41,717 bases of DNA from NCBI GenBank assembly GCA_964510375.1, contig CAZEBR010000011.1, positions 1 to 41,717 of the forward strand, written 5' to 3'. How positions within the stretch are numbered: position 1 is the stretch's first letter; every line of letters starts with the position of its first letter. Of this stretch, positions 17,545 to 25,411 are shown one piece after another. Below the pieces are notes generated by a model that made no database searches, was not told the origin of the DNA, and saw nothing but the letters and a program-made list of their open reading frames with translations. The position numbers were made by a program, and so were the translations under genes. This DNA comes from CAYLJV01 sp964510375 (lineage in GTDB: Archaea; Hadarchaeota; Hadarchaeia; Hadarchaeales; JAGGTB01).

Positions 17545-18192
17545 ATGTTGAAATTAATAATAGTCGGACCTCCGGGCGGAGGAAAAGGCACATACAGCGA
17601 ACGAATAAGCGAGAAGTACGATATCCCGCACATTGCCTCTGGCGATATCTTCAGGGAGGAACTGAAAGAAGGAACGGATTTGGGAAAGAAAATTGAGAAA
17701 TACGTCGAGAGCGGAGATTTGGTTCCGGATGAAATAGTCAACGATGTCATGAAAAAGAGACTCAAAAAATCCGATTGTGATGAGGGCTTTATATTGGACG
17801 GATATCCAAGAACTTCAGAGCAGGCTACGGCACTAGACGAAATTGTGGAGATCGATCTAGTCATCAATCTGAACGTTGCCGAGAAAGTCGTGGTCAATAG
17901 GCTTTCCAGCCGTAGGGTTTGCTCCGAATGTGGAGCGATATATAACACTCAATTCATGCCCCCCGAAGAAAAAGGTATTTGTGACGAATGTGGAGGGGAC
18001 CTGTATCAAAGAGAAGACGACAAGCCCGACGTCATCAAAAAAAGGTTGGAAGGATACCGGAAGAAGACCCATCCGCTTCTCGAACATTACAGGGAAAAAG
18101 GTATCGTGGAGGATATCAATATCCCCGAAGAGAGACCAATCGACGAGATATTAGAAGAGGTTTATTCCGCAATCGAGGAAAAATTATCCTGA
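17545..18192 (+). CDS. adk: Adenylate kinase (long form with zinc-binding lid)
   Basis: 215 residues. The P-loop is GPPGGGKGT (residues 8-16), the AMP-binding region includes ASGDIFRE, and DGYPRT lies at about 85-90. The lid carries four cysteines, Cys126, 129, 146 and 149 (CSEC and CDEC), the zinc-stabilised lid of bacterial-type long adenylate kinases, unlike the trimeric short archaeal AdkA. It interconverts 2 ADP with ATP and AMP. The ATG is preceded by GATGAGGTGATATG. The bacterial-type enzyme is found in several euryarchaeal groups, so it need not be a recent transfer. Confidence 0.95.
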   Translation: MLKLIIVGPPGGGKGTYSERISEKYDIPHIASGDIFREELKEGTDLGKKIEKYVESGDLVPDEIVNDVMKKRLKKSDCDEGFILDGYPRTSEQATALDEIVEIDLVINLNVAEKVVVNRLSSRRVCSECGAIYNTQFMPPEEKGICDECGGDLYQREDDKPDVIKKRLEGYRKKTHPLLEHYREKGIVEDINIPEERPIDEILEEVYSAIEEKLS

Positions 18193-18225
18193 GGTTATTC
18201 GTATAAAGGGAGTCGGAATTAAACG

Positions 18226-19761
18226 ATGAAACTGGAGGAAGACATCCAAAACCTGACCGCCCAGGAAAAGAAAATATTATTGGCCCTGTCGGAAAAAAAA
18301 GAAGCTAGAGTTGAGGAAATCGAAAAAGAGACTGGACTCGGACAATCCGCAGTTATGAGGTCCGGACTCAACCTGAAAGAAAATGGCTTCGTAGAAATCA
18401 TCGAAGAAACTGTTCATAAGATCTGCTTGAGCAATGAGGGTAAGAACTACTATAATGATCAACTTCCGGAGAAGAAACTTCTGAAGTCCCTCTGTTCCGA
18501 AGGTTCCTTGAAACTAGACGAAGTTTCCGAAACATCTGACTTGCCCGGGGAAAAAATCGGTATTTCTATCGGATGGGTGAAGAAAAAAGGTTGGGCCGAA
18601 ATTGAGGAAAGGAACGGCAAAAAGTTCTTGAAAGTTACCGAAAGTGGAAAGAAGGCCCTAGAGGAAAAGGACGAGGACGAGGAACTACTGGAAGAATTTT
18701 CCGAAGGAAAGAGAGTAAAGCTTGATCAAATTTCTCAAAGCAAAGCAGAGGGAATCGAAAGATTGAGGAGCCGTGAACTGATCGAGACTGAAGAAATAAC
18801 GAACAGAAAACTAGTCCTTACCGACAAAGGAATGAAAGCGCTTGACCTTGGTATCGAAGTCGAGGAGAGAGTAAGCCGCTTGACGAGCGATATTATAAGA
18901 AGCGGTGAATGGAAGAATAAAAAACTGAAAAAGTACAACGTCACCGCCTCCGGACCGTCGACCCATCCAGGCAAGGAACATCCACAACGAAGGACGATTG
19001 AAGAACTTAGATCCACCCTTCTCAGAATGGGGTTTGAAGAAATAAAGGGGCCGATCGTCGAGTCCGAATTCTGGAACTTCGATGTTTTATTTCAAGCTCA
19101 AAATCACCCCGCCCGCGAGATACACGACACGTTATCCCTTTCAAAGCCCGGGAAAGCCGATATACTGAACGAAGACCTGCTAAAGCGGGTCAAAAAAGCT
19201 CACGAGGAAGGGGTCGCCGGGTCCGAAGGATGGGGATACGATTTTGACGAAGAAATCAGTCACCGGCCAATTCTAAGGTCACAAACTACTGCCGATACGG
19301 TAAGATACCTATCCGAACGCCCGGAGCCGCCAGTCAAAGTGTTCTGTATCGATAAGGTATTCCGGCGGGAGAGGATTGACTACCAGCACCTGGCAGAATT
19401 TCCACAAGCAGAAGGAATCGTCATGGCGCCCAATCTTAACTTCAGACATATGCTCGGATACCTAAAGCAGATTCTGGTAGAAATGGGCGTACCCAAGATA
19501 AGATTCAGACCCGGGTATTTCCCCTATACCGAGCCCTCGGCCGAGGCGGACGGGTACTTCCCGGAGAGGGACGAATGGATCGAATTGCTAGGGGCCGGAA
19601 TGTTCAGGCCGGAACTCTTGGAACCCTTGGGAATTGAACACCCAGTTTTGGCGTGGGGAATCGGCTTCAGCAGAATCGCAATGATCAGGATGGGAATCGA
19701 AGACATGCGCGATCTCCATAACAACGACCTAGAATGGTTAAAGGAACAGACACTGAGGTAG
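18226..19761 (+). CDS. pheS: Phenylalanyl-tRNA synthetase alpha subunit
   Basis: 511 residues, the archaeal/eukaryotic type with long N-terminal winged-helix repeats (residues 1-210) that contact tRNA, then the class II catalytic domain. Motif 2 is FRRERIDYQHLAEFPQAEGI and motif 3 is GIGFSRIAMIRMGI near the C-terminus. It attaches phenylalanine to tRNA-Phe as an alpha2beta2 enzyme with PheT, whose gene follows after 6 nt. It follows adk by 33 nt on the same strand and may share its transcript. Confidence 0.97.
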   Translation: MKLEEDIQNLTAQEKKILLALSEKKEARVEEIEKETGLGQSAVMRSGLNLKENGFVEIIEETVHKICLSNEGKNYYNDQLPEKKLLKSLCSEGSLKLDEVSETSDLPGEKIGISIGWVKKKGWAEIEERNGKKFLKVTESGKKALEEKDEDEELLEEFSEGKRVKLDQISQSKAEGIERLRSRELIETEEITNRKLVLTDKGMKALDLGIEVEERVSRLTSDIIRSGEWKNKKLKKYNVTASGPSTHPGKEHPQRRTIEELRSTLLRMGFEEIKGPIVESEFWNFDVLFQAQNHPAREIHDTLSLSKPGKADILNEDLLKRVKKAHEEGVAGSEGWGYDFDEEISHRPILRSQTTADTVRYLSERPEPPVKVFCIDKVFRRERIDYQHLAEFPQAEGIVMAPNLNFRHMLGYLKQILVEMGVPKIRFRPGYFPYTEPSAEADGYFPERDEWIELLGAGMFRPELLEPLGIEHPVLAWGIGFSRIAMIRMGIEDMRDLHNNDLEWLKEQTLR

Positions 19762-19767
19762 AGAAAA

Positions 19768-21414
19768 ATGCCCACTATAGATGTCGACTTGGCGGACCTC
19801 AATCGCTTGCTCGGAGAGAGCCGCTCCTTCCGAGACCTAGAAAAACCCCTAAGGAACTTAGGGATGGAAATCGAGGGAACCTCCACCACCGAAATAAAAC
19901 TGGAGGTTCACCACAACAGACCCGATCTCCTCGGAACTGAGGGAATAGCCAGAAGCCTGAAAGGCTACCTAGGTATTGAAACCGGGTTACCAGACTACGA
20001 CTTGAAGGACCCAAACGTGACTTTCGAAGTCGACGAAAGCACTCAGCACATCAGACCAGTAGCATACATGGGAGTTATGGAGAATGTCGACATGGACGAC
20101 AGATCACTCAAGTCGATAATGGACCTTCAGGAAAAATTACATGAAATCTTGGGAAGGGAAAGGGAAAAAATCTCGATAGGAGCCTACGACATCGAAGGCA
20201 TGGAACCCCCATTTCACTACACCACTACAGCTCCCGAAGACGAAGGGTTCGTGCCACTAGAATTCGAGGAAAAATTAACTCCGCAGGAAATTCTAGAAAA
20301 GCATCCGAAGGGCCAAAAATACCGGCATCTGCTGGAAGGCTTCGACAGGTATCCATTGCTGGTGGACTCGAAAGGAGAAGTCCTCTCGATGCCTCCTATA
20401 ATAAATAGTGAAGGAAGGAAAGTCACTTCTGATGCGAGCATATTAGGATTGGACGTTACCGGAACTGACGAGGAAGTCGCAAGGCAAGCACTCACGATCA
20501 TAATGACCGCCGCCGCCGAAAGGGGATGGGACATCAGAGCTGCAAGAGTCAGTTATCCCGAAAAGGAAATTGTAACGCCCCAGCTGAAAAACAGAGAAAT
20601 GAGTTTCGATCCCGAAGACGCCAACAGAAAATTAGGACTGGACCTGGGTGTGGTGGAAACCTCAGAAATCATGGAAAAAATGAGGTACGGCGTCCTCGAA
20701 AAGGGAGATAACGAGATAAAAGTAGAGGCTCCTTCGTACCGATTCGATCTGATGCACGAGGTCGACCTTTTTGAAGACATCGGCATAGGTTACGGTTACG
20801 ACAGCTTGGAACCGACCCTGCCCTCGATAGAGGTGGCCGGGAGGCCAAACCCCCTGGAAGAGGTCAGCCAGATGGCCAGGAGGGTCATGACGGGGTTCGG
20901 ATTCATGGAAGCCATGCCCTATTTGCTGACGAGCCCGGAGCTCAACTTCAAGATGATGCGTGCGGACGGGGAAGCAGCCACTATCAAAAACCCGGTGTCG
21001 GAGGAATACTCTATTCTTAGAACGTGGCTACTTCCTGGGCTGATGAACGTCTTGAAGGAAAACAAGCGCCACGAGCTACCCCAAAAGGTCTTCGAGGTGG
21101 GAGACGTGGTTCTGCTGGATGAAGAAGTCGAAACTGGGGGCCGAAACGTGAGGAGGGCCGCCGCCGTTGCGATAGGCGAAGAACTGGATTTCACTTACAT
21201 CCGCTCGATAGCCGAAAGCTTGCTCAGAGAGCTGGGGATAGAATGGAAGATTGAACCCTTCGAACATCCGTCCTTTTTGGAAGGAAGGACCGCCAAGTTC
21301 TTGGTCGACGAAGAGATTTGGGGATTCGTGGGGGAAATCCACCCCGAAGTAATTCTCAACTTCGAGCTGGAGCATCCCGTAGCCGCGTTTGAAGTCAACC
21401 TTCCGGAGCAATAG
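19768..21414 (+). CDS. pheT: Phenylalanyl-tRNA synthetase beta subunit
   Basis: 548 residues, archaeal length. N-terminal MPTIDVDLADLNRLLG, the B3/B4 editing region in the middle with PPIINSEGRKVT, then the B5 fold (about 270-345, DRYDLM-like APSYRFDLMHEVDLFEDIGI) and the catalytic-like domain at the end. It clears mischarged Tyr-tRNA-Phe and completes the synthetase with PheS. The ATG follows TGAGGTAGAGAAAA, overlapping the pheS stop. UPF0146 starts right after it. Confidence 0.97.
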   Translation: MPTIDVDLADLNRLLGESRSFRDLEKPLRNLGMEIEGTSTTEIKLEVHHNRPDLLGTEGIARSLKGYLGIETGLPDYDLKDPNVTFEVDESTQHIRPVAYMGVMENVDMDDRSLKSIMDLQEKLHEILGREREKISIGAYDIEGMEPPFHYTTTAPEDEGFVPLEFEEKLTPQEILEKHPKGQKYRHLLEGFDRYPLLVDSKGEVLSMPPIINSEGRKVTSDASILGLDVTGTDEEVARQALTIIMTAAAERGWDIRAARVSYPEKEIVTPQLKNREMSFDPEDANRKLGLDLGVVETSEIMEKMRYGVLEKGDNEIKVEAPSYRFDLMHEVDLFEDIGIGYGYDSLEPTLPSIEVAGRPNPLEEVSQMARRVMTGFGFMEAMPYLLTSPELNFKMMRADGEAATIKNPVSEEYSILRTWLLPGLMNVLKENKRHELPQKVFEVGDVVLLDEEVETGGRNVRRAAAVAIGEELDFTYIRSIAESLLRELGIEWKIEPFEHPSFLEGRTAKFLVDEEIWGFVGEIHPEVILNFELEHPVAAFEVNLPEQ

Positions 21415-21418
21415 GCAA

Positions 21419-21823
21419 TTGAAGGAACTCGAAAAAATTGCGGAATGGATTTTTGAAAATTATTCATCTGCTGAAAAGATAGTAGAGGTCGGGATAGGCA
21501 GAACCACAACTATTATAGAGAAACTACGCCAGAAATTACCCGAGTCCGAACTCATCGCCACCGACGTGAGGAAAGTGCCGGTGCCCGAGAACGTCGAATT
21601 CGTTCTCGATGATGTAACTGATCCCGACCCGGATCCTTATCGGAACGCAGATCTTATCTACTCCCTAAGATCCCCTCCAGAATTTCATTCTTCGCTACTG
21701 AACTTGGCCGAGGAGAACGGGTCCGACCTGCTCATAAAACTCGTAAATTCCGAAGAAGCCCCTCCACGCGGAAGACCGGTAAATTACCTCGGAGTATCCT
21801 TCTACTTGAAAGAAATAAAATAA
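21419..21823 (+). CDS. UPF0146 family protein (Rossmann, methyltransferase-like)
   Basis: About 134 residues from TTG 21419, 4 nt after the pheT stop, with CCGGAG (21402-21407) as ribosome binding site. A longer reading from TTG 21389 would overlap pheT. The VEVGIGRTTTIIEKL segment resembles motif I of SAM-dependent methyltransferases, and LIATDVRK follows at motif II spacing, as in the archaeal UPF0146 family. No catalytic motif is clear and the function is unknown. It is probably translated as the third gene of the pheS-pheT operon. Confidence 0.8.
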   Translation: MKELEKIAEWIFENYSSAEKIVEVGIGRTTTIIEKLRQKLPESELIATDVRKVPVPENVEFVLDDVTDPDPDPYRNADLIYSLRSPPEFHSSLLNLAEENGSDLLIKLVNSEEAPPRGRPVNYLGVSFYLKEIK

Positions 21824-22131
21824 ATAAAAAGTAAATATCCTCTCACTCTTCAAAAAATCAACTTATCATAAAAAAAAGAACTTTCGTAGATAAATTTTGA
21901 TTCCTCGGACGGTCGAGACGCATCAAAATAAATATTAATTCAATTAATATGGCCTAACCGCAACAAAAAATCATAATTAACTTCAAAGCGATTTAAATCC
22001 GCTTATAAACCTTTTTCCACCACCCTACGTCGAGAGATGAAGGAGTACATGCGGATAACTGGAGCTATTGGCTTTGAGGCCTGGACATAATCAGCAATAT
22101 AAATACAATAATGTGAGTAAAATTTATTAAA
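21824..22131. other. Intergenic region with AT palindrome, promoter and possible leader peptide
   Basis: AT-rich. It contains a perfect 9-1-9 palindrome, ATATTAATTCAATTAATAT (21932-21950), and CTTATAAACC near 22000-22009 at promoter distance from a 17-codon ORF at 22037-22090 (MKEYMRITGAIGFEAWT). That ORF may be a leader peptide or a gene fragment. Then come TATAAATA (22098-22105) and GTGAGTAAA (22113-22121), which belong to the regulator gene that follows. Confidence 0.4.
22098..22121 (+). promoter_or_regulatory. Promoter and candidate operator of the SufR-like regulator gene
   Basis: TATAAATA at 22098-22105 is followed by GTGAGTAAA at 22113-22121. Transcription would be expected to start about 26 nt after the TATA centre, at or just before the ATG at 22132, as for a leaderless mRNA. 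The same 9-mer occurs at the promoter of the tusA operon (22811-22819), so it is a candidate binding site for the regulator itself. Confidence 0.5.
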
Positions 22132-22720
22132 ATGACTGGAAAGACTGGGAGAGGATCACACGGCCCTGACGCTAGAGGAAAGACTGGGAATAAATGAAAG
22201 CGCAATCAGGAGACACCTGGACAATCTCGAACAGGAAGGCTATATAGAACACTACTTCGAAAAGGCCAAAAGGGGAAGACCCAAGAAAATATTCTCGATT
22301 ACTTCAAAAGGAAGAAAACTGTTCCCCCAAAAAACGCACCTTCTGTTCTCGATTCTAGCGGAAAAGGTAAGCGAAAAACATGGGAAAGAAGAGCTGGATA
22401 ATTTACTCTCCGAAGTCGCGAAGGAATTTGCAGATATGCTCGAAATTGAAAACGGCAAGAAGACAGATAAAGAAAAGCTGGAAATGCTCGTGAACTCGCT
22501 AGATAAAATAGGATTTTACGCTTCCTTGAAAGAAAAAAACGGAAAATTCTACATAGAATACAGAAACTGCATATTCGAAGAGGTAATCGAAAAATTTGGA
22601 CACAGATTGTGCGATATGCACAAAAAAATACTATCAGAAGCCCTTCCAGAAACAAACGTGGAAGTAAAGAAAAGCATAGGGCAAGGCGATAAAAAGTGTT
22701 GTCATCTCGTGGAAGTTTAG
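22132..22720 (+). CDS. SufR/COG2345-like helix-turn-helix regulator with Cys-rich C-terminus; start region frameshifted or non-canonical
   Basis: The coding frame opens at CTG 22136 and runs to TAG 22718-22720 (about 194 residues). Residues 1-60 form a winged helix (LTLEERLGINESAIRRHLDN, then a GRPKKIFSIT wing). The C-terminal half has Cys in YRNCIFEEV, HRLCDMHKKIL and DKKCCHLV, the arrangement of SufR-like COG2345 repressors that hold an Fe-S cluster. No ATG, GTG or TTG occurs in this frame before 22436, which would remove the DNA-binding domain. An ATG at 22132, ideally placed after the TATA box, is one base out of frame (ATG-A-CTG). The likely role is to sense Fe-S status and control the adjoining tusA-iscU genes. 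Confidence 0.65.
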
Positions 22721-22800
22721 ATCGAGTCTTCTCTCAAGAAATTAACGTTTTCATAAATCTTTAATTCTCAGGAAAATCCCGTAAGACCGCTTACCTTTAA

Positions 22801-22828
22801 TCACAAAAAAGTGAGTAAAGTATATAAA
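22801..22828 (+). promoter_or_regulatory. Promoter of the tusA-dsrE-iscS-iscU operon with candidate operator
   Basis: TATATAAA at 22821-22828 is directly preceded by GTGAGTAAA (22811-22819), which also forms half of TCAC-A6-GTGA (22801-22814). The expected start of transcription is near 22850, followed by a GGTGAG ribosome binding site before the ATG at 22862. The GTGAGTAAA element covers the BRE position, where a repressor would block TFB. Confidence 0.55.
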
Positions 22829-22861
22829 GGTAGCGTCACAAATAATGATGGTGAGTGAAAA

Positions 22862-23107
22862 ATGTCGGAATCTGATATGAAGGTGGATGTTCTGGGGGAG
22901 ACCTGCCCAGTACCCTTAGTTGAGACTAGGAAGGCTATCAAAAGGTCATCACCAGGAGACGTTATAGAAATAGTCGGGGATCATCCAACTTCGAAAAAGG
23001 AAATCCCGATGGCTTTGGAGGAAATGGGTATCGAGTCCCCCTCAGTTGAGGAAGAAGGCGATAACTGGAAGATAACTATTCGAATCGACGAGGAGCCGGA
23101 GATTTAA
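22862..23107 (+). CDS. tusA: TusA family sulfurtransferase (sulfur carrier)
   Basis: 81 residues, the usual TusA size. The persulfide-carrying Cys15 lies in the CPVP motif (GETCPVPLVETRKAI), and PGDVIEIVGDHPTSKKEIP follows as in the family. TusA proteins accept persulfide sulfur and pass it to partners in tRNA thiolation, sulfur oxidation or cofactor synthesis. It is the first gene of the operon with dsrE3-like, iscS-like and iscU genes and lies behind a clear TATA box. Its place beside a desulfurase that lacks the PLP lysine suggests it may carry the sulfur itself. Confidence 0.93.
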   Translation: MSESDMKVDVLGETCPVPLVETRKAIKRSSPGDVIEIVGDHPTSKKEIPMALEEMGIESPSVEEEGDNWKITIRIDEEPEI

Positions 23108-23117
23108 GGTGGTCGAA

Positions 23118-23558
23118 ATGCCCGAAAAAGAAAATCCAACTTCAGGGAAAGCCACACTGATAGTTCACAGCGGTGAAATGGACAAAATATACAGTGCGCT
23201 AATTATTGGAAACGGAGCCCTGTCGATGGGAATGGACGTGTCTATGTACTTCACGTTCTGGGGTCTGGAACGGCTCAAGAAAGGCCAGCTCGAGGAGGGA
23301 CCCCTCTCGAGAAAAAATTTCATGGGGATCGGGAAGAAAATGATTCAACGCAAGATGGAAGATGCCAACGTCGCCTCACTCGAAGATTTGCTCCAAGATT
23401 TTGTGGATCTCGGGGGAAAGATACTTGCATGTGACATGACAATGGACATTATGGGAGTGGACAAGGAGGATCTTAGAGAGGAAGTTATAACCGATTACTG
23501 CGCCGTGGGGACATACATAAAAGAAGCAAAGGAATCCGACATAACACTCTTCATTTAA
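23118..23558 (+). CDS. DsrE3-like sulfurtransferase (DsrE/DrsE family, COG2210 type)
   Basis: About 146 residues from ATG 23118; AAGGTGG at 23106-23112 fits as ribosome binding site better than a start at GTG 23109. The pattern ALIIGNGALSMGMDVSMYFT, then FWGLERL, is the start of the COG2210/DsrE3 group. Cys appears in the conserved segment LACDMTMDIMGV, where the persulfide is carried. DsrE3 proteins exchange sulfur with TusA, which is encoded immediately upstream with an 11-nt gap, so the pair is probably functional. Confidence 0.85.
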   Translation: MPEKENPTSGKATLIVHSGEMDKIYSALIIGNGALSMGMDVSMYFTFWGLERLKKGQLEEGPLSRKNFMGIGKKMIQRKMEDANVASLEDLLQDFVDLGGKILACDMTMDIMGVDKEDLREEVITDYCAVGTYIKEAKESDITLFI

Positions 23559-23571
23559 GGGGGTAATTTGA

Positions 23572-24732
23572 ATGAACGAGATAGTTTATCTTGACAATGG
23601 TACAGCTTCGCGTCTCGATGAAAGAGTTCTGGACGAAATGAAACCATATTTTTTCGATACTTACGCCGTGGCGACCTCCGACTTTGCATATTCGATGGGA
23701 ATAGAAGCAAAGGAGGCTCTGGGGGAGGCCCGCGAGGTGATAAGCTCCGAGCTGGGGGGTTCTTCCGAAGAGTTAATATTCACCTCGGGGGCCACCGAAT
23801 CCAGCAATCTGGCCATTAAAGGAGTCGCAAAAGGGAGAAAAGAAGGTAATCATATAATAACGTCGGAAATCGAGGACTTCCCGGTCCTCCACAGCGTAGA
23901 GTCCCTAGAAAAAGAGGGATTTGATGCGACCTACCTGAATGTGGACGAAGAAGGATTCGTGGATCTGGAGCAACTTAAAGACTCCATAAAGGACGAAACA
24001 AGTCTGGTCAGCATCCAACACGCCAACCAAGAAATCGGTACTGTCCAAAACATCAAAGCGATCGCCGAAATATGTGAGGACGAGGACGTACTTTTCCATA
24101 CCGACGCCACGCACTCTTACACGAGAATCCCTCTGGATGTGGAAGAGATTCCTGTCGATCTGGCCACAGTCTCCGCCCACACGATACACGGACCCAAGGG
24201 TATAGGAGGACTTTACATCCGAAAAGATACGCCGTTGGAAAAACAGATGGACGGGGGTTTTCAAGAAAACAACATGAGGGCCGGAGTGGAAAACATTCCA
24301 GGTGCAGTCGGTTTCGCCAAAGCGGTAGAACTCGTAACGCCCGAAGAAAACGAAAGGCTGAGAAATATGAGGGACGATTTGATAGAAAGGCTACTCTCGG
24401 AGATACCCGACGTCTCCCTCAACGGTCCCAGAGAAAATCGAACTCCACAAAACGCCAATGTAACTTTTCACTACGTCGAAGGTGAATCTATTACCCTCCA
24501 CATGGACATGAGGGGGTTCGCAGTGAGCACCGGGTCCGCGTGTTTCAGCAAGTCCCTGGAAGCAAGTCACGTTATAATGGGAATTGGCGGCGATCACGAA
24601 AGAGCTCACGGATCCGTGAGGTTCACACTCGGAAGATTTAACGAGGAGGAAAATGTGGATGCGACGGTAGAGGCAACAAAGGAAGTCGTAGAAAAGCTGA
24701 GAGATATTAGTCCTCTCGGGGGAGGTGATTAA
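23572..24732 (+). CDS. IscS/NifS-like cysteine desulfurase homologue lacking the PLP lysine
   Basis: 386 residues, fold type I, normal length for IscS. It keeps the persulfide-forming Cys324 in STGSACFSKSLEASHV, the NQEIGTVQNI segment, Asp/His in HTDATHSY, and the SLGRF-like TLGRF end. Two key residues are changed. The Schiff-base Lys of S-(G/A)-H-K-I-(H/Y)-G-P-K-G is Thr204 (SAHTIHGPKG), and the His that stacks on PLP and helps catalysis is Asp102 (EIEDFPVLHS, where IscS has TEHKAVLD). A normal desulfurase reaction is therefore unlikely. Archaeoglobus fulgidus IscS is known to lack the same lysine. It probably acts as a structural or persulfide-relay partner of IscU. The downstream iscU starts 2 nt after its stop. 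Confidence 0.88.
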   Translation: MNEIVYLDNGTASRLDERVLDEMKPYFFDTYAVATSDFAYSMGIEAKEALGEAREVISSELGGSSEELIFTSGATESSNLAIKGVAKGRKEGNHIITSEIEDFPVLHSVESLEKEGFDATYLNVDEEGFVDLEQLKDSIKDETSLVSIQHANQEIGTVQNIKAIAEICEDEDVLFHTDATHSYTRIPLDVEEIPVDLATVSAHTIHGPKGIGGLYIRKDTPLEKQMDGGFQENNMRAGVENIPGAVGFAKAVELVTPEENERLRNMRDDLIERLLSEIPDVSLNGPRENRTPQNANVTFHYVEGESITLHMDMRGFAVSTGSACFSKSLEASHVIMGIGGDHERAHGSVRFTLGRFNEEENVDATVEATKEVVEKLRDISPLGGGD

Positions 24733-24734
24733 CT

Positions 24735-25367
24735 GTGGAATCCCCCTACAGCGACAAGGTAATGGAGCTCTTCCAGAATCCGAAGAACGTCGGAGAAATG
24801 GAAGAACCCGACGCAAGGGCTAAGGAAGGAAGTCCGGCATGCGGAGACATGGTAGTTCTCTACCTGAAGGTCGACGAGGAAACGAAGGAGATAACCGACA
24901 TCAAATTTAAATCGTACGGATGCGCTTCAAACATCGCTACCGGCTCGATAATAACGGAAATGGCCAAAGGGAAGACACTAGAAGAGGCCAAGGAAATAAC
25001 TTGGGAAGATGCCGCAGAAGAACTTGGGGGACTTCCCTCGATAAAAAAACACTGCTCAGTTTTGGCCGCCGACGCTCTCCACGAAGCCATAAGGGACTAC
25101 GAAGAAAGACACGGGTTGGCAAAGGACCGTGGACCAACGACGGACGAGGTAGTCAATGATCGGCTTCAACATGTGATGAACCCAAGAAGTGGAGTTAGCA
25201 TAGTAGCCGATGACTTAGTGGAAAAAATAACGGTCGAAGACGGGACTATAGACGTCAGGCTTGGCGTCACCGAGGACGATCAATTCGCCTCAGCTTTAGA
25301 AGAAGACATAAGGGAAAAGCTAGAGGCCCTTTGGGATATCGAGGAAGTCAATATACACTTTGAATGA
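24735..25367 (+). CDS. iscU: IscU-type Fe-S scaffold with C-terminal extension
   Basis: 210 residues from GTG 24735, after GGAGGTGATTAACT. The scaffold domain (1-125) has all three cluster ligands, Cys36 (GSPACGDMV, with the conserved Asp38), Cys63 (YGCASNIATGS) and Cys107 (IKKHCSVLA). Residues 135-210 form an additional alpha/beta domain (KITVEDGTIDVRLGVTEDDQ, then IREKLEALWDIEEVNIHF) that resembles MIP18/DUF59 or the Nfu fold but has no CxxC. Ordinary IscU is about 125-150 residues. The protein assembles Fe-S clusters; the extension may give docking or transfer functions. It is translated with the IscS-like gene. Confidence 0.88.
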   Translation: MESPYSDKVMELFQNPKNVGEMEEPDARAKEGSPACGDMVVLYLKVDEETKEITDIKFKSYGCASNIATGSIITEMAKGKTLEEAKEITWEDAAEELGGLPSIKKHCSVLAADALHEAIRDYEERHGLAKDRGPTTDEVVNDRLQHVMNPRSGVSIVADDLVEKITVEDGTIDVRLGVTEDDQFASALEEDIREKLEALWDIEEVNIHFE

Positions 25368-25411
25368 TGAATCGAGAAACAATCGCCTACAACTTCTTGA
25401 AACCCCAAACA

